The position numbers and the translations under genes were made by a program. 64,000 bases of DNA from Chitinophaga pinensis (GTDB lineage Bacteria; Bacteroidota; Bacteroidia; UKL13-3). Location: positions 37,433-101,432 of the forward strand of contig CAMBSD010000010.1 of NCBI GenBank assembly GCA_945870425.1, given 5' to 3'. The notes below the pieces were generated by a model. The model was not told the origin of the DNA. It was given only the letters and a program-made list of their open reading frames with translations, and searched no databases. This document shows positions 17,274-26,411 of the stretch, one piece after another (within the stretch, counting starts at the first letter, position 1; each line of letters opens with the position of its first letter).

Positions 17274-19361
17274 CTATATAAACCCATTCCATTTTCTTAT
17301 GAACCACTCTAGGCTCAGTAAACCTAGTATTACAAAGAAAATCCATTTCAAGTTTAACAACTCTTTTACTTCGTTTTGTTTGTATATAACGGGTTTAATG
17401 TTTTCGTTTTGTTCAATGGCTTTTTCCAATGCATCCAATTGGTTTTTATAAAATAATTGTCCACCACTTTGCAAAGCTATGTTATTTAAAAGTTGGTGGT
17501 TGGCTTTGGTTTCAATTAATTCAGCTTGTAAGGCAGCCACAATAAATTGCCCATTTTTATAATACGTTTTATTGCCGCTTGTTACCTTGGCATTATAGGT
17601 ATAAGTGCCCACAGGCATATTGCCCAACTTGGCATGATAGCTTTTTTCGGTTTTGCTAAAGGTATATTGAAAGAGTTTGCCTTTGCTATCTTTCACTTCC
17701 AAACTAACATCAGGTTGGTTTATCAATTCATAGCTTTCATTGTATAGCTCTGCATCCAATTCGATTTTTTCGTTTTCAAAAAACTTCTTTTTAATGCTGC
17801 TAACCCTGAATAAACTGTTGTCGTTTTTACTTGCCAACAACTGCACTATTTTGCTCATGAGCTCATTGGTAATATCATGGTTTTGTTGGAGCAAATAGTT
17901 TTGCAAACGCCATTTCCAAAAGCCCTCGCCACAGAAATAGCCTGTTTGCTGTCTATTGCTTTTTATAAAAAAAACCAAAGGCACTTGGGTTTTTACATAT
18001 CCTATTTGCTGATAAAACAGCACTTGTGCATCTAATGGAACTTTATAGTTGCCATATGGTGCAGATAGAGGTGGAAATTTTTGTATGATATTGGCATTGC
18101 TTTCATCCAAACCAAATAGCGCAAATTGCTTGTTAAATATAGCACTTACATCATTGCTATTGGTTCTGTTGCCAGTAATAATCAGTTCGCCACTTTCATT
18201 GCTAATTTGGTTTACACCCGTGGCATTGCCCAATACAAAAAGAAGCGGAATTTGTTTCTCGCGAAGTGATTTTATCAAGCGCAATCCCTCGTTTCGTGAG
18301 CCTGGTAATTGATGGAGGATAACCAAATCGTACCTTGATTTTTCATCATAGTTGAAGTTTTCGAGTAGGCTATAGCTCACCTCATAATTAAGATTGCTTT
18401 CAATGCTTTGTTTCATGGCAGACACATCTGGGTGAGGTGCTTGTGCCAGTATCAATACCTTTTGCTTCGATTTGATCACATTGATAAAAACATCATACAC
18501 ATTGTTGGCATAAGAAATTTCATTACTTAGAGGTAAAATTTGAATACTGTAATGTTCCGTACCTTCTTCGTTTGCTTCTAGTTTTACAGGTATGTTATTG
18601 AAGTATGATTGGCTATTGATTTGAAGGTTTTGTTCAAAAATCGTTTTACCATTGCGGTTAATTTTAAGCTTACTGTTTTGGTTAAGGCAATTGAAAGTTT
18701 TGCATTCTATTTGCATTTCAAAATTATTGCCTGCAAATACCAATTGGTTGTGTCGCACATTACTAATCAAGGCATCTTTTTGTTGATTGGTATCTCCTAA
18801 GGCAATCGTAAATACAGGTGCTTTAGTATTTTTAGATGTATAGATTGGATTTTCACCTTCATTGTAGATTCCATCACTTGCTAAAATGATGGCACCCAAA
18901 TTTAGGTTGCTGAATTTGTTTTCAGCTTCACTAAACACTTTTGATAAGTCGCTTTGCTTTTGGCTGAAATCAATCTTGGTATCTTCGTTTACATCTTTGC
19001 CAAGGGTATAGAATTTTACTTCGTACTTATTGGATAGTTTGTCTTTAAATTCAAGTATTTGCTTGGCAAAATCATTTCTGTAAAAAGCGGAATCTTTGTT
19101 ACTCACAATTGACTGACTGTTATCAACTGCTAACATGATAATGGGTTTCTCAACTTTTCGATTTACTAGGTTCAATAAGGGTCCTAAAAGCAAAAAGCAA
19201 AGAATGAAAATGCTTGCAAAACGCAGGACATGAATTAGCCAAAGTATGTATTTATTGCTGATATCTAAAGGGTTTTTGCGATACAAAAACCAAGCAGAGC
19301 TTGCAGCTAATAGGCAACATATAAATAGGTATAAGTAAGGATAAGAAACTTGAAAACTCAT
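17274..19361 (-). CDS. von Willebrand factor A-type membrane protein
   Basis: A 695-residue protein. Two N-terminal transmembrane helices (about residues 8-25 and 40-63) are followed by a VWA-like domain whose metal-binding site begins Asp80-Asn-Ser82-Gln-Ser84. A Leu-Ala-Ser-Asp-Gly-Ile-Tyr-Asn-Glu-Gly segment supplies the later loop. A central domain resembles a glutamine-amidotransferase-like fold, judging by layout only, and the protein ends with a last helix and a short basic tail. This architecture is common beside BatA/BatB genes in Bacteroidota, but no AAA or Bat partner is nearby. Function unknown; a periplasmic or cell-envelope role is likely. It is transcribed divergently from the HYC_CC_PP-like gene. 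Confidence 0.8.
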   Translation of the reverse strand: MSFQVSYPYLYLFICCLLAASSAWFLYRKNPLDISNKYILWLIHVLRFASIFILCFLLLGPLLNLVNRKVEKPIIMLAVDNSQSIVSNKDSAFYRNDFAKQILEFKDKLSNKYEVKFYTLGKDVNEDTKIDFSQKQSDLSKVFSEAENKFSNLNLGAIILASDGIYNEGENPIYTSKNTKAPVFTIALGDTNQQKDALISNVRHNQLVFAGNNFEMQIECKTFNCLNQNSKLKINRNGKTIFEQNLQINSQSYFNNIPVKLEANEEGTEHYSIQILPLSNEISYANNVYDVFINVIKSKQKVLILAQAPHPDVSAMKQSIESNLNYEVSYSLLENFNYDEKSRYDLVILHQLPGSRNEGLRLIKSLREKQIPLLFVLGNATGVNQISNESGELIITGNRTNSNDVSAIFNKQFALFGLDESNANIIQKFPPLSAPYGNYKVPLDAQVLFYQQIGYVKTQVPLVFFIKSNRQQTGYFCGEGFWKWRLQNYLLQQNHDITNELMSKIVQLLASKNDNSLFRVSSIKKKFFENEKIELDAELYNESYELINQPDVSLEVKDSKGKLFQYTFSKTEKSYHAKLGNMPVGTYTYNAKVTSGNKTYYKNGQFIVAALQAELIETKANHQLLNNIALQSGGQLFYKNQLDALEKAIEQNENIKPVIYKQNEVKELLNLKWIFFVILGLLSLEWFIRKWNGFI

Positions 19362-19461
19362 AGTAAATTCAGATAACGAATTAAGGTAAAAATCTGCGGA
19401 AAACGAATCATTTTAAAATTACCTTGATTATCACGAATTTATTGATGTATTTTGTAATCGT

Positions 19462-19857
19462 TTGAAGAAAATTTGTACCATATTATTGCTTTGCATTTAT
19501 ACGATTGCCAATGTGGGTGTGTATGCCAATACGCACTACTGTGGCGGGGTTATCACACATTTGGGTTTGTTTGAAAATGCTGATGAGCAGGACCAATGTG
19601 AATGTGCAGCCATGAAAAAAACGGATTGCTGCGATGATGTGCAAGTAAAAGCCAATGTTAAATCTGAAAGTGTTATCTCACCTGTTTTGCAAAGTAATTT
19701 AGTCTTTAAAATTATAAAAGTTCTTTATTCTAATCATTCAGCCTTTACTCAAAATTTAGGAACAAAATCTATTCAAAAAATATTTATCCATAAATGGCGG
19801 TGCGCCTTGCCTAATTTTTCTCTGCTGGGCACCACCACAACAATTCTCAGGTTTTAG
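19462..19857 (+). CDS. HYC_CC_PP-family-like small exported protein
   Basis: A 131-residue protein with a signal peptide followed by His-Tyr-Cys-Gly-Gly and later Cys-Glu-Cys and Cys-Cys pairs, ending in a basic tail with Pro. The His-Tyr-Cys then Cys-Cys order fits the family named for these motifs. The start is TTG: no ATG precedes the signal peptide in frame. The thiol pattern and the two following genes (HMA protein, TonB receptor) suggest handling of a soft metal, probably copper. That is an inference from context, not from a known activity. Confidence 0.7.
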   Translation: MKKICTILLLCIYTIANVGVYANTHYCGGVITHLGLFENADEQDQCECAAMKKTDCCDDVQVKANVKSESVISPVLQSNLVFKIIKVLYSNHSAFTQNLGTKSIQKIFIHKWRCALPNFSLLGTTTTILRF

Positions 19858-19968
19858 GATTTTCGCTCGAATTAGCGTGCGATGAAATTCGCTTGTTGTG
19901 CATCGTTAGATGCCAATTCTAGCTGCATTTAATGTGGCTTTTCTTCACAATACAAATTCTTAAATAAA

Positions 19969-20316
19969 ATGAAAAACATACTATTCATATTAGCTGTCAT
20001 TGCTATTTCGTTTTCAGTGACTGCTCAAAACAAAACTATAAAAACAAGTTTCAAAGTGTATGGCAATTGTACCCAATGCAAAGAGCGTATAGAGTCGGCC
20101 TTGGACATTAAAGGAATCAAAATAGCAGAGTGGAATATCGATACCAAAGTTTTGCAATTGGTATATGATTCATCAAAAATTTCTGAAAGTCAAATTAGAC
20201 AAAAGGTTGCAGCAGTAGGACACGATACCGAAAAAGATAAAGCACCAGATAATGTCTATTTGCGACTACCTGATTGTTGTTTATTTAGGGAAAACAACAA
20301 TACCCATCATGATTAG
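19969..20316 (+). CDS. Exported heavy-metal-associated (HMA) domain protein
   Basis: A 115-residue protein. A signal peptide ending Val-Thr-Ala-Gln precedes an HMA ferredoxin-like fold with the metal-binding loop Gly-Asn-Cys34-Thr-Gln-Cys37. The C-terminus adds Leu-Pro-Asp-Cys-Cys and His-His-Asp, extra potential metal ligands. HMA domains bind Cu(I) or similar ions and pass them to partners. Being exported, it would act in the periplasm or on the outer membrane, next to the TonB receptor that starts 23 bp downstream. Metal identity is not visible in sequence; copper is the most likely. Confidence 0.85.
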   Translation: MKNILFILAVIAISFSVTAQNKTIKTSFKVYGNCTQCKERIESALDIKGIKIAEWNIDTKVLQLVYDSSKISESQIRQKVAAVGHDTEKDKAPDNVYLRLPDCCLFRENNNTHHD

Positions 20317-20339
20317 TTATAATTTAATCGATTAAAATT

Positions 20340-22589
20340 ATGAAACGATTTGTATTTTTTGTATGGTGTTGTCTAACACTATACCAAACTGCTGTGTCAC
20401 AAAACCAAAGTTTAAAAGGCATCGTTTTAGAAACCGACCCTAAAGGAAATATTACTGCTTTAAAAGGAGCGCTTGTTTCATGGTTACACACAGCTATTGG
20501 CACATCAACAGATAGTTTGGGTGTCTTTATACTTCCTGCTTCTGAGAAAAGTAATCGCATCGTAGTGAATGCTACAGGTTATGTGAGTGATACCATTTTG
20601 ATTACTAAAAGCCATTTTGTGAAAGTAATCATGATAAGTAAAAGTAAACTAGGAGAGCTTACCATTTCATACGAAAGACAGAGCACTGCAATTAGTTTTA
20701 TTGATCCTTGGAAAACAAGCATCATGAATGAAAGAGAATTATTCAAGTCAGCTTGCTGCAATTTAAGTGAGAGTTTTGAAACCAATCCTTCTGTGGATGT
20801 AAGCTACAGCGATGCCTTAACAGGAACAAAACAAATTCAAATGCTTGGTTTGGCAAGTCAACACGCACAACTAACCCAAGAGGCGATGCCTTCTACACGA
20901 GGATTGGCAAGTAATTTCGGGTTTTCATATACCCCAGGTACCTGGATAAATAGTATTCAATTGAGCAAAGGTGTGGGTAGTGTGGTAAATGGATATGAAA
21001 GTATAGCAGGTGGTATCAATGTTGAACTTCATAAACCCGATGTGAAAGAGAAATTATATTTTAATGCATATGGTAGCGAGGGTGGGAGATATGAAACCAA
21101 TCTTATTCTTGCTAACAAAATCAATCCAAAGTATAGTCATTCGGTGTTTTTACACGCAAGTACCTTAAACCAAAGGATGGATAGAAATAATGATGGATAT
21201 CTTGATAATCCATTGGGTTATCAATTGAATGCTATGTATCGTTTTAAATTCGAAAACCATAAGGGTTTCATGGTGCAGGGTGCTATAAGGGCTTTGCAAG
21301 ATAAAAAAACAGGAGGGGCATTGGACATTAGTGATGATATGCAATACAATGTCAATCCGAAGGTATATGGCACACAAGTGAAAGGGGAGAGATATGAAGC
21401 CTTTTTGAAAGTGGGATATGTGTTTGAGAAAAAGCGCTACAAGAGCATCGGTCTGCAAATAAATGCTTCAGATCAAAACTATGATAATTTCTTTGGTGTA
21501 AATAAATATAATGGAACAGAGAAAAGTGTTTATTCTAACCTCATTTACCAGAGCATTATTAGCAATACCAATCATAAATTTAGAACAGGTATTAGCTATA
21601 TGTTGGATGAATATGATGAGAAGCTATACAACCTTCAAGAATATACTTTCAAACGAAACGAAAATGTAAGTGGTGCCTTCTTTGAATACACCTATTCTTA
21701 CTTGGCTAAGTTTACTTTGGTGGCTGGCAACAGAATGGATTATCACAATTTATTTGGATGGTATTGGGTGCCAAGACTGCATGCACGTTATGCATTTAAT
21801 GAGAATACTGTGTTAAGAGCCTCAGCTGGTAAAGGTTGGAGAACACCCAATTTGATAGCAGAAAATAGTGGCATGCTGGCAAGTTCAAGACGGTGGAATT
21901 TTCTATCTAAGGATAATCAGAATGCCTTTGGATTTGAACCAGAAGTGGCTTGGAATTATGGTATCAACTTAACCCATGATTTTAAATTGAATTACAGAAA
22001 AGGAACCTTTAGTGTTGATTATTATTATTCAGATTTTACAAAGCAAGTGGTTGTGGACAGAGATGCTTATGCCCAGCAAGTTTTGTTTTATCAATTAAAT
22101 GGTGCATCTTTCTCACACAGCTTACAAGTGCAGTTGGATTATCAGCCTTTAAAGAGATTTGATGTCCGATTGGCTTATAGGTGGTATGATGTGAAAACCC
22201 AATACCAGCAAGGTTTATTTGAAGTGCCAATGATAGCTGCTCATCGAGCCTTTGTGAATTTGGCTTATCAAACCAAAAATAAATGGACATTTGATTTAAC
22301 GGCACAATGGTTTGGGCAAAAAAGATTACCTAATACACAAAGCAATCCCGATGGTTTGAGGTTGGCTAATTATTCAGACGCTTATTTTATATTCAATTCT
22401 CAACTCAGCAAATCATTGTTTCAAAAGAAACTTGATTTGTATGTGGGGCTTGAAAATATTTTTGACTTTAAACAAAATAATCCGATTATTGACGGTTCAA
22501 ATCCGTTCAGTTCATACTTTGATTCAAGCATGGTGTGGGCACCAGTTTTTGGTAGAATGATATATGCTGGATTAAGATTTAAAATTTAA
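20340..22589 (+). CDS. TonB-dependent receptor, probably metal (copper) uptake
   Basis: A 749-residue receptor. The signal peptide (to about residue 20) is followed by a carboxypeptidase-like domain (about 23-95). The plug region contains a Cys-Cys pair before a Ser-Glu-Ser-Phe-Glu-Thr-Asn-Pro-Ser-Val-Asp-Val segment, then a barrel ending Gly-Leu-Arg-Phe-Lys-Ile. The Cys-Cys in the plug and the preceding HMA gene point to a soft-metal ligand. This gene order (HMA, then receptor) is a combination I know from Bacteroidota genomes; the ligand itself is inference. The following T9SS gene starts 16 bp downstream and may be co-transcribed. Confidence 0.85.
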   Translation: MKRFVFFVWCCLTLYQTAVSQNQSLKGIVLETDPKGNITALKGALVSWLHTAIGTSTDSLGVFILPASEKSNRIVVNATGYVSDTILITKSHFVKVIMISKSKLGELTISYERQSTAISFIDPWKTSIMNERELFKSACCNLSESFETNPSVDVSYSDALTGTKQIQMLGLASQHAQLTQEAMPSTRGLASNFGFSYTPGTWINSIQLSKGVGSVVNGYESIAGGINVELHKPDVKEKLYFNAYGSEGGRYETNLILANKINPKYSHSVFLHASTLNQRMDRNNDGYLDNPLGYQLNAMYRFKFENHKGFMVQGAIRALQDKKTGGALDISDDMQYNVNPKVYGTQVKGERYEAFLKVGYVFEKKRYKSIGLQINASDQNYDNFFGVNKYNGTEKSVYSNLIYQSIISNTNHKFRTGISYMLDEYDEKLYNLQEYTFKRNENVSGAFFEYTYSYLAKFTLVAGNRMDYHNLFGWYWVPRLHARYAFNENTVLRASAGKGWRTPNLIAENSGMLASSRRWNFLSKDNQNAFGFEPEVAWNYGINLTHDFKLNYRKGTFSVDYYYSDFTKQVVVDRDAYAQQVLFYQLNGASFSHSLQVQLDYQPLKRFDVRLAYRWYDVKTQYQQGLFEVPMIAAHRAFVNLAYQTKNKWTFDLTAQWFGQKRLPNTQSNPDGLRLANYSDAYFIFNSQLSKSLFQKKLDLYVGLENIFDFKQNNPIIDGSNPFSSYFDSSMVWAPVFGRMIYAGLRFKI

Positions 22590-22605
22590 AACATTCAACT
22601 ACAAA

Positions 22606-23502
22606 ATGAAAAAACTAATTACTTCCATTCTTTTAATTTGTGCCATCAATTCATTGTTTGCGCAAACAATTCCCAATGCTAGTTTTGAGAATTGGACTTT
22701 TAAAAATTCGAAATTTTATGACCCAGATGGCTGGGGCACTTTAAACCCAATGACATCTCCTGCAAATTTAATTACTTGCAACAAAGGCACTGCTTCCCCA
22801 GCGCCTAATGCAGGTATTTCATATTTGATGTTATCTTCTAAATCACTAAGTGGACAAACTTTGGGTGCAATTGCAGTTTCAGGGACTTTCGATCCACTAA
22901 CGGAAGAATTCGGTGGAGGTTTTGCCATTAATTCAAAACCTTCTAAACTAAACGGTAAATGGCAATACATGGCCCAAGGCGCTGATCAAGGTGCCGTGGC
23001 TATCATACTTACTAAACAAAACGCAACAACGGGAATGAAAGATACCATGGCAATGGGTGGTCAATTACTTCAAGGAATGGCAATGAGTTGGGCTAGCTTT
23101 TCAATTGATATTAATTATTTATCTAATGCAATGCCTGATTCTTGTTTAATTATTTTCTTAGCAAGTGGCGGAAATCCTGTTGCAGGAAGTTATTTGTACA
23201 TAGATGATTTGTCATTTTCAGGAAATACATCAGTGAGTGAAATAAGTAATTTTAGTTTTTATAATGTGTATCCAAATCCTGTAAAAGAAAAGCTTAACCT
23301 TGAAATTAATTTAAAACAAAACACTTTGGTTCAAGTTGAAGTGATAGACATTCAAGGTAAACAAATTAAAGCGCAAGATTTTGCTATGAATAAAGGCGAA
23401 AATCAAGTTTCAATTGATTTGTCTGATGTTCAAAAAGGAATTTATATTGTAAGAATGACTGCAGACGGAGAGAGCCTTTCTCAGAAATTAGTAGTCGAAT
23501 AA
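22606..23502 (+). CDS. Secreted protein with T9SS type A sorting domain
   Basis: A 298-residue protein with a signal peptide ending Phe-Ala-Gln. The mature N-terminal domain (about residues 20-205) begins Pro-Asn-Ala-Ser-Phe-Glu-Asn-Trp and looks like the jelly-roll carbohydrate-associated module found in many Bacteroidota secreted proteins; no catalytic residues are evident. The C-terminal ~75 residues start Tyr-Pro-Asn-Pro-Val and contain Gly-Ile-Tyr-Ile-Val-Arg, a textbook T9SS type A tail. It would be exported and anchored at the surface. Function unknown. A terminator follows. Confidence 0.85.
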   Translation: MKKLITSILLICAINSLFAQTIPNASFENWTFKNSKFYDPDGWGTLNPMTSPANLITCNKGTASPAPNAGISYLMLSSKSLSGQTLGAIAVSGTFDPLTEEFGGGFAINSKPSKLNGKWQYMAQGADQGAVAIILTKQNATTGMKDTMAMGGQLLQGMAMSWASFSIDINYLSNAMPDSCLIIFLASGGNPVAGSYLYIDDLSFSGNTSVSEISNFSFYNVYPNPVKEKLNLEINLKQNTLVQVEVIDIQGKQIKAQDFAMNKGENQVSIDLSDVQKGIYIVRMTADGESLSQKLVVE

Positions 23503-23523
23503 TACTTCAATCATTTATTAAGG

Positions 23524-23549
23524 AACGCCACTTTTTAGTGGCGTTTTTT
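23524..23549 (+). terminator. Intrinsic terminator
   Basis: AACGCCAC and GTGGCGTT form a perfect 8-bp stem around TTTTTA, followed directly by a T-run. It ends the 19.5-23.5 kb plus-strand cluster before ettA. Confidence 0.9.
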
Positions 23550-23584
23550 GTTTAATTATCTTTTATGAATTAGTATTTTAGACT

Positions 23585-23592
23585 TATCTTCG
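23585..23592 (+). promoter_or_regulatory. Possible -7 promoter box of ettA
   Basis: TATCTTCG, one base off the Bacteroidota TAnnTTTG consensus, lies 25 bp upstream of the ATG. A T-rich but imperfect -33 region sits at the right distance. Confidence 0.4.
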
Positions 23593-23617
23593 CCCTCCAA
23601 TAATTTATAACAATACC

Positions 23618-25285
23618 ATGTCTGAAAACAAGATTATATTCTCAATGGCAGGTGTGAGCAAAACGCATCCACCGCAAAAACAAGTACTGAAAAATATTTA
23701 CTTATCTTTTTACTATGGTGCCAAAATTGGTGTCTTGGGTTTAAATGGAAGCGGAAAGTCAAGCTTGCTTCGCATCATCGCGGGTGTTGATAAAAGCTTT
23801 CAAGGTGAGGTTGTTTTTGATAAAGAATATAAAATTGGGTTTTTAGAGCAGGAGCCAGTTTTGGACGAAACCAAAACGGTTTTGGAATCAGTGAAAGAGG
23901 GTGTGAAACACATTACCGATTTGCTTGAGGAATTTGATGAGGTAAACAACAAATTGGCTGAACCCATGGATGATAAAGCCATGGAGAAACTCATGAACCG
24001 TCAAGGTGAATTGATGGAGTTGTTGGAGCAACATGATGCATGGGAGCTTGATACCAAATTAGACAAAGCCATGGATGCTTTGCGTTGCCCTGATGCTGAT
24101 ACCCCAGTGAAAGTGCTGTCGGGTGGTGAGCGCAGAAGGGTTGCCCTTTGTCGTTTGTTACTTAGCAATCCTGATATTTTATTATTGGATGAGCCCACCA
24201 ATCACTTGGATGCCGAGTCGGTAGATTGGTTAGAGCAATTCTTGAAAAACTTCCCTGGAACGGTTATAGCCGTTACCCACGATAGGTATTTCTTAGACAA
24301 TGTTGCAGGATGGATATTGGAATTAGATAGGGGAGAAGGCATTCCTTACAAAGGAAATTATAGCAGTTGGCTAGAGCAAAAATCTAATAGGTTGTTGCAA
24401 GAAGAAAAACAAGAAAGCAAACGTGCCAAAGCTTTACAGCGTGAGTTAGACTGGGTGCGTCAAGGTGCCAAAGGCCGTCAAACCAAACAGAAAGCTCGTT
24501 TACAAGCCTATGATAGAATGATGGGTGAGGAACAAAAAGAGAAAGAGCAAAGCATGGAATTGTTTATTCCAGCGGGTCCACGTTTGGGAGATTTGGTTAT
24601 TGAATCTAACAATGTGAGCAAGGCTTTTGGTAATAAATTGTTATATGAGAATTTAAGTTTCAGTCTTCCTAAAGGAGGTATAGTTGGTATTATCGGACCA
24701 AATGGGGTAGGTAAAACCACCTTGTTCCGCATGATGATGGGTTTGGAACAACCCGATTCAGGTGATTTTAGAATAGGAGAATCTGTCAAGACAGCCTATG
24801 TAGATCAAAGCCACAAAGATTTATTGCCTGAAAAATCAGTATTTGAAGTAATAAGCGGAGGTACTGAAACCATGATGGTGGGCGACAAGCAAGTAAATGC
24901 AAGGGCCTATATTTCTAAGTTTAACTTTAGTGGAAATGATCAAAGTAAAAAAGTAAATGTATTATCTGGAGGGGAGCGAAACCGTGTGCATTTGGCCATG
25001 ACTTTGAAAGAAGGTGGCAATGTGTTGTTGCTGGATGAGCCTACCAATGATATAGATGTTAATACTTTGCGTGCCTTGGAAGAAGCCATTGAAAACTTTG
25101 CTGGATGTGTGGTGGTAATTAGCCACGATAGGTGGTTTATCAATCGTATTGCAACGCATATCTTAGCATTTGAAGGCAACTCACAAGTGTATTTCTTTGA
25201 AGGAGATTATAGCTCATATGAAGAAAACAAAAAACAACGCCTTGGCGATACCGCTCCACATAAGGTGAGGTTTAAAAATATCTAG
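23618..25285 (+). CDS. ettA: Energy-dependent translational throttle protein EttA (ABC-F)
   Basis: A 555-residue soluble ABC-F ATPase of normal length, without transmembrane segments. The first Walker A is Gly-Leu-Asn-Gly-Ser-Gly-Lys-Ser (residues 41-48). Two Leu-Ser-Gly-Gly-Glu-Arg signatures are each followed by Walker B with Asp-Glu-Pro-Thr-Asn. The basic P-site tRNA interaction linker, rich in Arg-Gln-Thr-Lys-Gln-Lys, lies between the domains. EttA binds the ribosomal E site and gates entry into elongation according to the ATP/ADP ratio. It is a single gene following a terminator. Confidence 0.95.
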   Translation: MSENKIIFSMAGVSKTHPPQKQVLKNIYLSFYYGAKIGVLGLNGSGKSSLLRIIAGVDKSFQGEVVFDKEYKIGFLEQEPVLDETKTVLESVKEGVKHITDLLEEFDEVNNKLAEPMDDKAMEKLMNRQGELMELLEQHDAWELDTKLDKAMDALRCPDADTPVKVLSGGERRRVALCRLLLSNPDILLLDEPTNHLDAESVDWLEQFLKNFPGTVIAVTHDRYFLDNVAGWILELDRGEGIPYKGNYSSWLEQKSNRLLQEEKQESKRAKALQRELDWVRQGAKGRQTKQKARLQAYDRMMGEEQKEKEQSMELFIPAGPRLGDLVIESNNVSKAFGNKLLYENLSFSLPKGGIVGIIGPNGVGKTTLFRMMMGLEQPDSGDFRIGESVKTAYVDQSHKDLLPEKSVFEVISGGTETMMVGDKQVNARAYISKFNFSGNDQSKKVNVLSGGERNRVHLAMTLKEGGNVLLLDEPTNDIDVNTLRALEEAIENFAGCVVVISHDRWFINRIATHILAFEGNSQVYFFEGDYSSYEENKKQRLGDTAPHKVRFKNI

Positions 25286-25408
25286 TAGAATTTTGTCCTT
25301 TAAAATGTTCGGTACTTCATCTATGTGAGATGTCAAATTTGAATGTTGCATTCCTAATTTACTCTAACTTTCGATATTTTCAATAACTATGTAACGCTAC
25401 ACGAATTC

Positions 25409-25449
25409 CTCTGTGTCCTCTGTGTTGCATTTTCTCTGTGTCCTCTGTG
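25409..25449. repeat. Two direct copies of CTCTGTGTCCTCTGTG
   Basis: Identical 16-mers at 25409-25424 and 25434-25449, each internally composed of CTCTGTG units, are spaced by TTGCATTTT. They lie in the spacer between the stops of ettA and the converging alkB gene. The purpose is unknown; similar oligomers recur in intergenic DNA of other bacteria as far as I recall. Confidence 0.75.
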
Positions 25450-25464
25450 GTTAATAAATCATGC

Positions 25465-26061
25465 CTAAACAATCGTCCTAAAAGTTAAATTTATGCGTGG
25501 TTTTAGAACCCTAGTTGATTTGGCTAAACTATGCAGCCAATGGCTTTGCACTTGCCCTTTCATGAGAAGTAAACTCCCATGCTCTAGCATCAAATACATA
25601 GTTTGTTTGTCTGCTTTATGTTTGAAACCAAATTTTCTCTCAGTACCCAAACTAACTGATGCTATGGCACCATCCTTTTTCAAGTCTTTTTCATCATCGC
25701 TGTGCCAGCCCATGCCTTCATTGCCATCATGGTATAAATTTAGCAAACATGAATTATAATTTTCGTTGCTAATCGATTCAACTATGGTTTTTAATTCCAA
25801 TAGTTCATTGGTCCAAGGCAAGGCCGTTCTGCTGATATTGGAGTATTTGTATTCAAATGGCCTATCTCCATACCATGCCATTTTTCTCTTTGTAATGATT
25901 CGCTTTCCATATATGACTACCTCATCATTTCTCCAATCAATACCATTGAGCAAGGCCTCCATAAATTGATTTGCCTTTTCAGTTGAAATGACTTTTCCAT
26001 AATATTGAACTACTCCATCTTTGGGTAATAGGTTTGTATGTGAGTTGTTAAATAAATCCAT
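25465..26061 (-). CDS. alkB: AlkB-type alpha-ketoglutarate-dependent DNA/RNA dioxygenase
   Basis: A 198-residue Fe(II)/2-oxoglutarate dioxygenase. The iron ligands are His120-x-Asp122 (in Gly-Trp-His-Ser-Asp-Asp-Glu) and a His in His174-Trp-Leu-His177; Arg189 and Arg195 in the Arg-Ile-Asn-Leu-Thr-Phe-Arg end bind 2-oxoglutarate. The family oxidatively removes methyl or etheno lesions from nucleic-acid bases. The length and the Asn-Leu-Tyr-His/Asp-Gly segment fit the short bacterial/ABH2-like class. The start is ATG 26061 rather than the TTG one codon earlier. It is a single gene; no ada or other repair gene adjoins it. Confidence 0.92.
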   Translation of the reverse strand: MDLFNNSHTNLLPKDGVVQYYGKVISTEKANQFMEALLNGIDWRNDEVVIYGKRIITKRKMAWYGDRPFEYKYSNISRTALPWTNELLELKTIVESISNENYNSCLLNLYHDGNEGMGWHSDDEKDLKKDGAIASVSLGTERKFGFKHKADKQTMYLMLEHGSLLLMKGQVQSHWLHSLAKSTRVLKPRINLTFRTIV

Positions 26062-26411
26062 CAATTATTTAGATTTTCTATTGCAAAATACATCAGATTT
26101 TTCTAGATTAAGTATTGTAAATTTATGGCGTTATGGCGGGTATCGAAGATATAGGTAGCATAGGTTATTTTATATATTTAAAATCAGTATTTCAAATTTT
26201 CCCAATAGGCTATCCAAATGATCAATTAGGTTCTTATCATAAATGCCATACGCATTGTTGCCCATATAATAATTGAACTTTCTATTTTTTATGATTGCCC
26301 ACTCTTAATTCAGCTTGGCTAATACCAAACAAATCATCATAAATAATAAGAAATCATTTGTTTTTTGAATGTATTTAAAGAAGCCGCCTGATAAAATTTG
26401 TTGCATCATCA
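26062..26411. other. Intergenic spacer, no feature recognised
   Basis: About 350 bp of AT-rich DNA between the start of alkB and the end of corA. It should hold the alkB promoter, but I cannot point to a convincing box. No open frame, RNA gene or repeat was seen. Confidence 0.5.

Noticed and set aside
17071..17346. 91-codon minus-strand frame taken as an intact gene
   Set aside because: Its first part overlaps the von Willebrand A gene in another frame and crosses repeats; only the last ~38 codons match a transposase end, so it is listed as a pseudogene.
25409..25449. CRISPR array
   Set aside because: Only two short repeats with a 9-bp gap, no cas genes, and no regular spacers.
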